A stretch of 23,167 nucleotides of DNA from the IMG/VR virus record IMGVR_UViG_3300025648_001244, positions 1-23,167 of that record. The stretch is one strand, 5' to 3'. Within the stretch, counting starts at the first letter, position 1; every line of letters starts with the position of its first letter. Below, one piece after another: positions 22,796-23,167 of the stretch. Under the pieces are notes generated by a model. The model was not told the origin of the DNA and did not search any database. It saw only the letters and a program-made list of their open reading frames with translations. The position numbers and the translations under genes are program-made. The DNA comes from a virus.

Positions 22796-23167
22796 ATGCG
22801 CGACTCCCGACAAGCTCTGAAGCAGGCCCTGGAAGCGCACCTGATTCCCGTGCTGATTGCGGCCGGGTTTGATGGGCCGCTCACGCTGGCCGCGAAGGTG
22901 CGGACATTTTATTATTATCGCCGGGATGCGGACATTTACCGGTTCATCTCCATTCAGTTCACCAAAGAGGGCAAGGCCAAGTTCCGGCTCAACTTCTCGG
23001 AATCCACGCCCGCGAGCATGGAAGCGCGCCTGAAGATTCCGTTCAGCACCGAGCTGCTGCGGGAGCCGTCCGGTGAGTTTCGCGGCTCATTGCATCCCTC
23101 CAGCCTGCCGTATTTCCGACTGTTCACCTGGTTTTGGGTGGGCAATGACAAACGGCCGGACGCGGCC
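22796..23167 (+). CDS. N-terminal part of a DUF4304-like protein (runs off window)
   Basis: ATG 22796 follows the glycosidase stop by six bases, so it is probably in the same transcript. 124 codons are visible, without stop. An N-terminal helix (RQALKQALEAHLIPVLIAAGF) is followed by RTFYYYRRDADIYRFISIQF, then KAKFRLNFSEST. A helix before an aromatic strand pair (FYYYRR ... ISIQF) is what I recall of DUF4304-type proteins, but the match is loose. No signal peptide. The function is unknown. Confidence 0.6.
   Translation, partial: MRDSRQALKQALEAHLIPVLIAAGFDGPLTLAAKVRTFYYYRRDADIYRFISIQFTKEGKAKFRLNFSESTPASMEARLKIPFSTELLREPSGEFRGSLHPSSLPYFRLFTWFWVGNDKRPDAA

Noticed and set aside
16071-23167. Prophage right end with integrase and att site
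   Set aside because: No integrase, tRNA or matching direct repeat was visible; the prophage boundary on this side cannot be placed from the sequence.

Overview
The window is high-GC bacterial DNA that most resembles a Verrucomicrobiota genome (Limisphaerales/Pedosphaerales-like). This is inferred from Thr/Asn/Ser/Gly-rich secreted proteins, a GH43-like secreted glycosidase, short-word intergenic arrays and weak Shine-Dalgarno signals. No rRNA, tRNA, CRISPR array, integrase or transposase was found.

Region 1 (1-16,070) is the tail half of a siphovirus-like prophage, or a derivative such as a GTA-like particle, all on the + strand. In order it holds: the end of an upstream gene, a small secreted protein and a strong terminator; gp36-like connector, head-related protein, tail-completion candidate and tail-terminator candidate; major tail tube; a large signal-bearing LamG + SGNH-hydrolase protein; a tail assembly chaperone with a -1 frameshift site; tape measure; a fused distal-tail/hub protein; an NlpC/P60 peptidase between two inverted-repeat elements; a 62-aa protein; a gp15/J-like tip protein; and a small secreted protein. 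The order tape measure, hub, NlpC/P60, tip protein matches the gene transfer agent/lambda-type tail tip. Terminase, portal and capsid genes presumably lie to the left. No endolysin is visible.

Region 2 (16,071-18,420) is poor in genes. It has a few short ORFs (one membrane protein, holin-like in architecture only) and one HTH-type protein. Around the HTH gene lie two inverted copies of a 67-bp block (about 75% identical), each leading into an array of short words with a period of about 11-12 bp. This is the least explained structure in the window.

Region 3 (18,424-20,450) carries two small membrane/secreted hypothetical genes, two 10-bp-phased word arrays and a minus-strand hypothetical protein in a low-GC patch (40% over 19,801-19,980 by hand count). 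It ends at a C39-peptidase-like gene cut off just before its expected catalytic Cys, which suggests an insertion or deletion boundary.

Region 4 (20,451-23,167) looks like ordinary chromosome: a zinc-ribbon-like small protein and a VF530-family protein on the minus strand, an inverted pair of REP-like hairpins, a secreted GH43-like glycosidase, and the start of a possible DUF4304-like protein that runs off the window.
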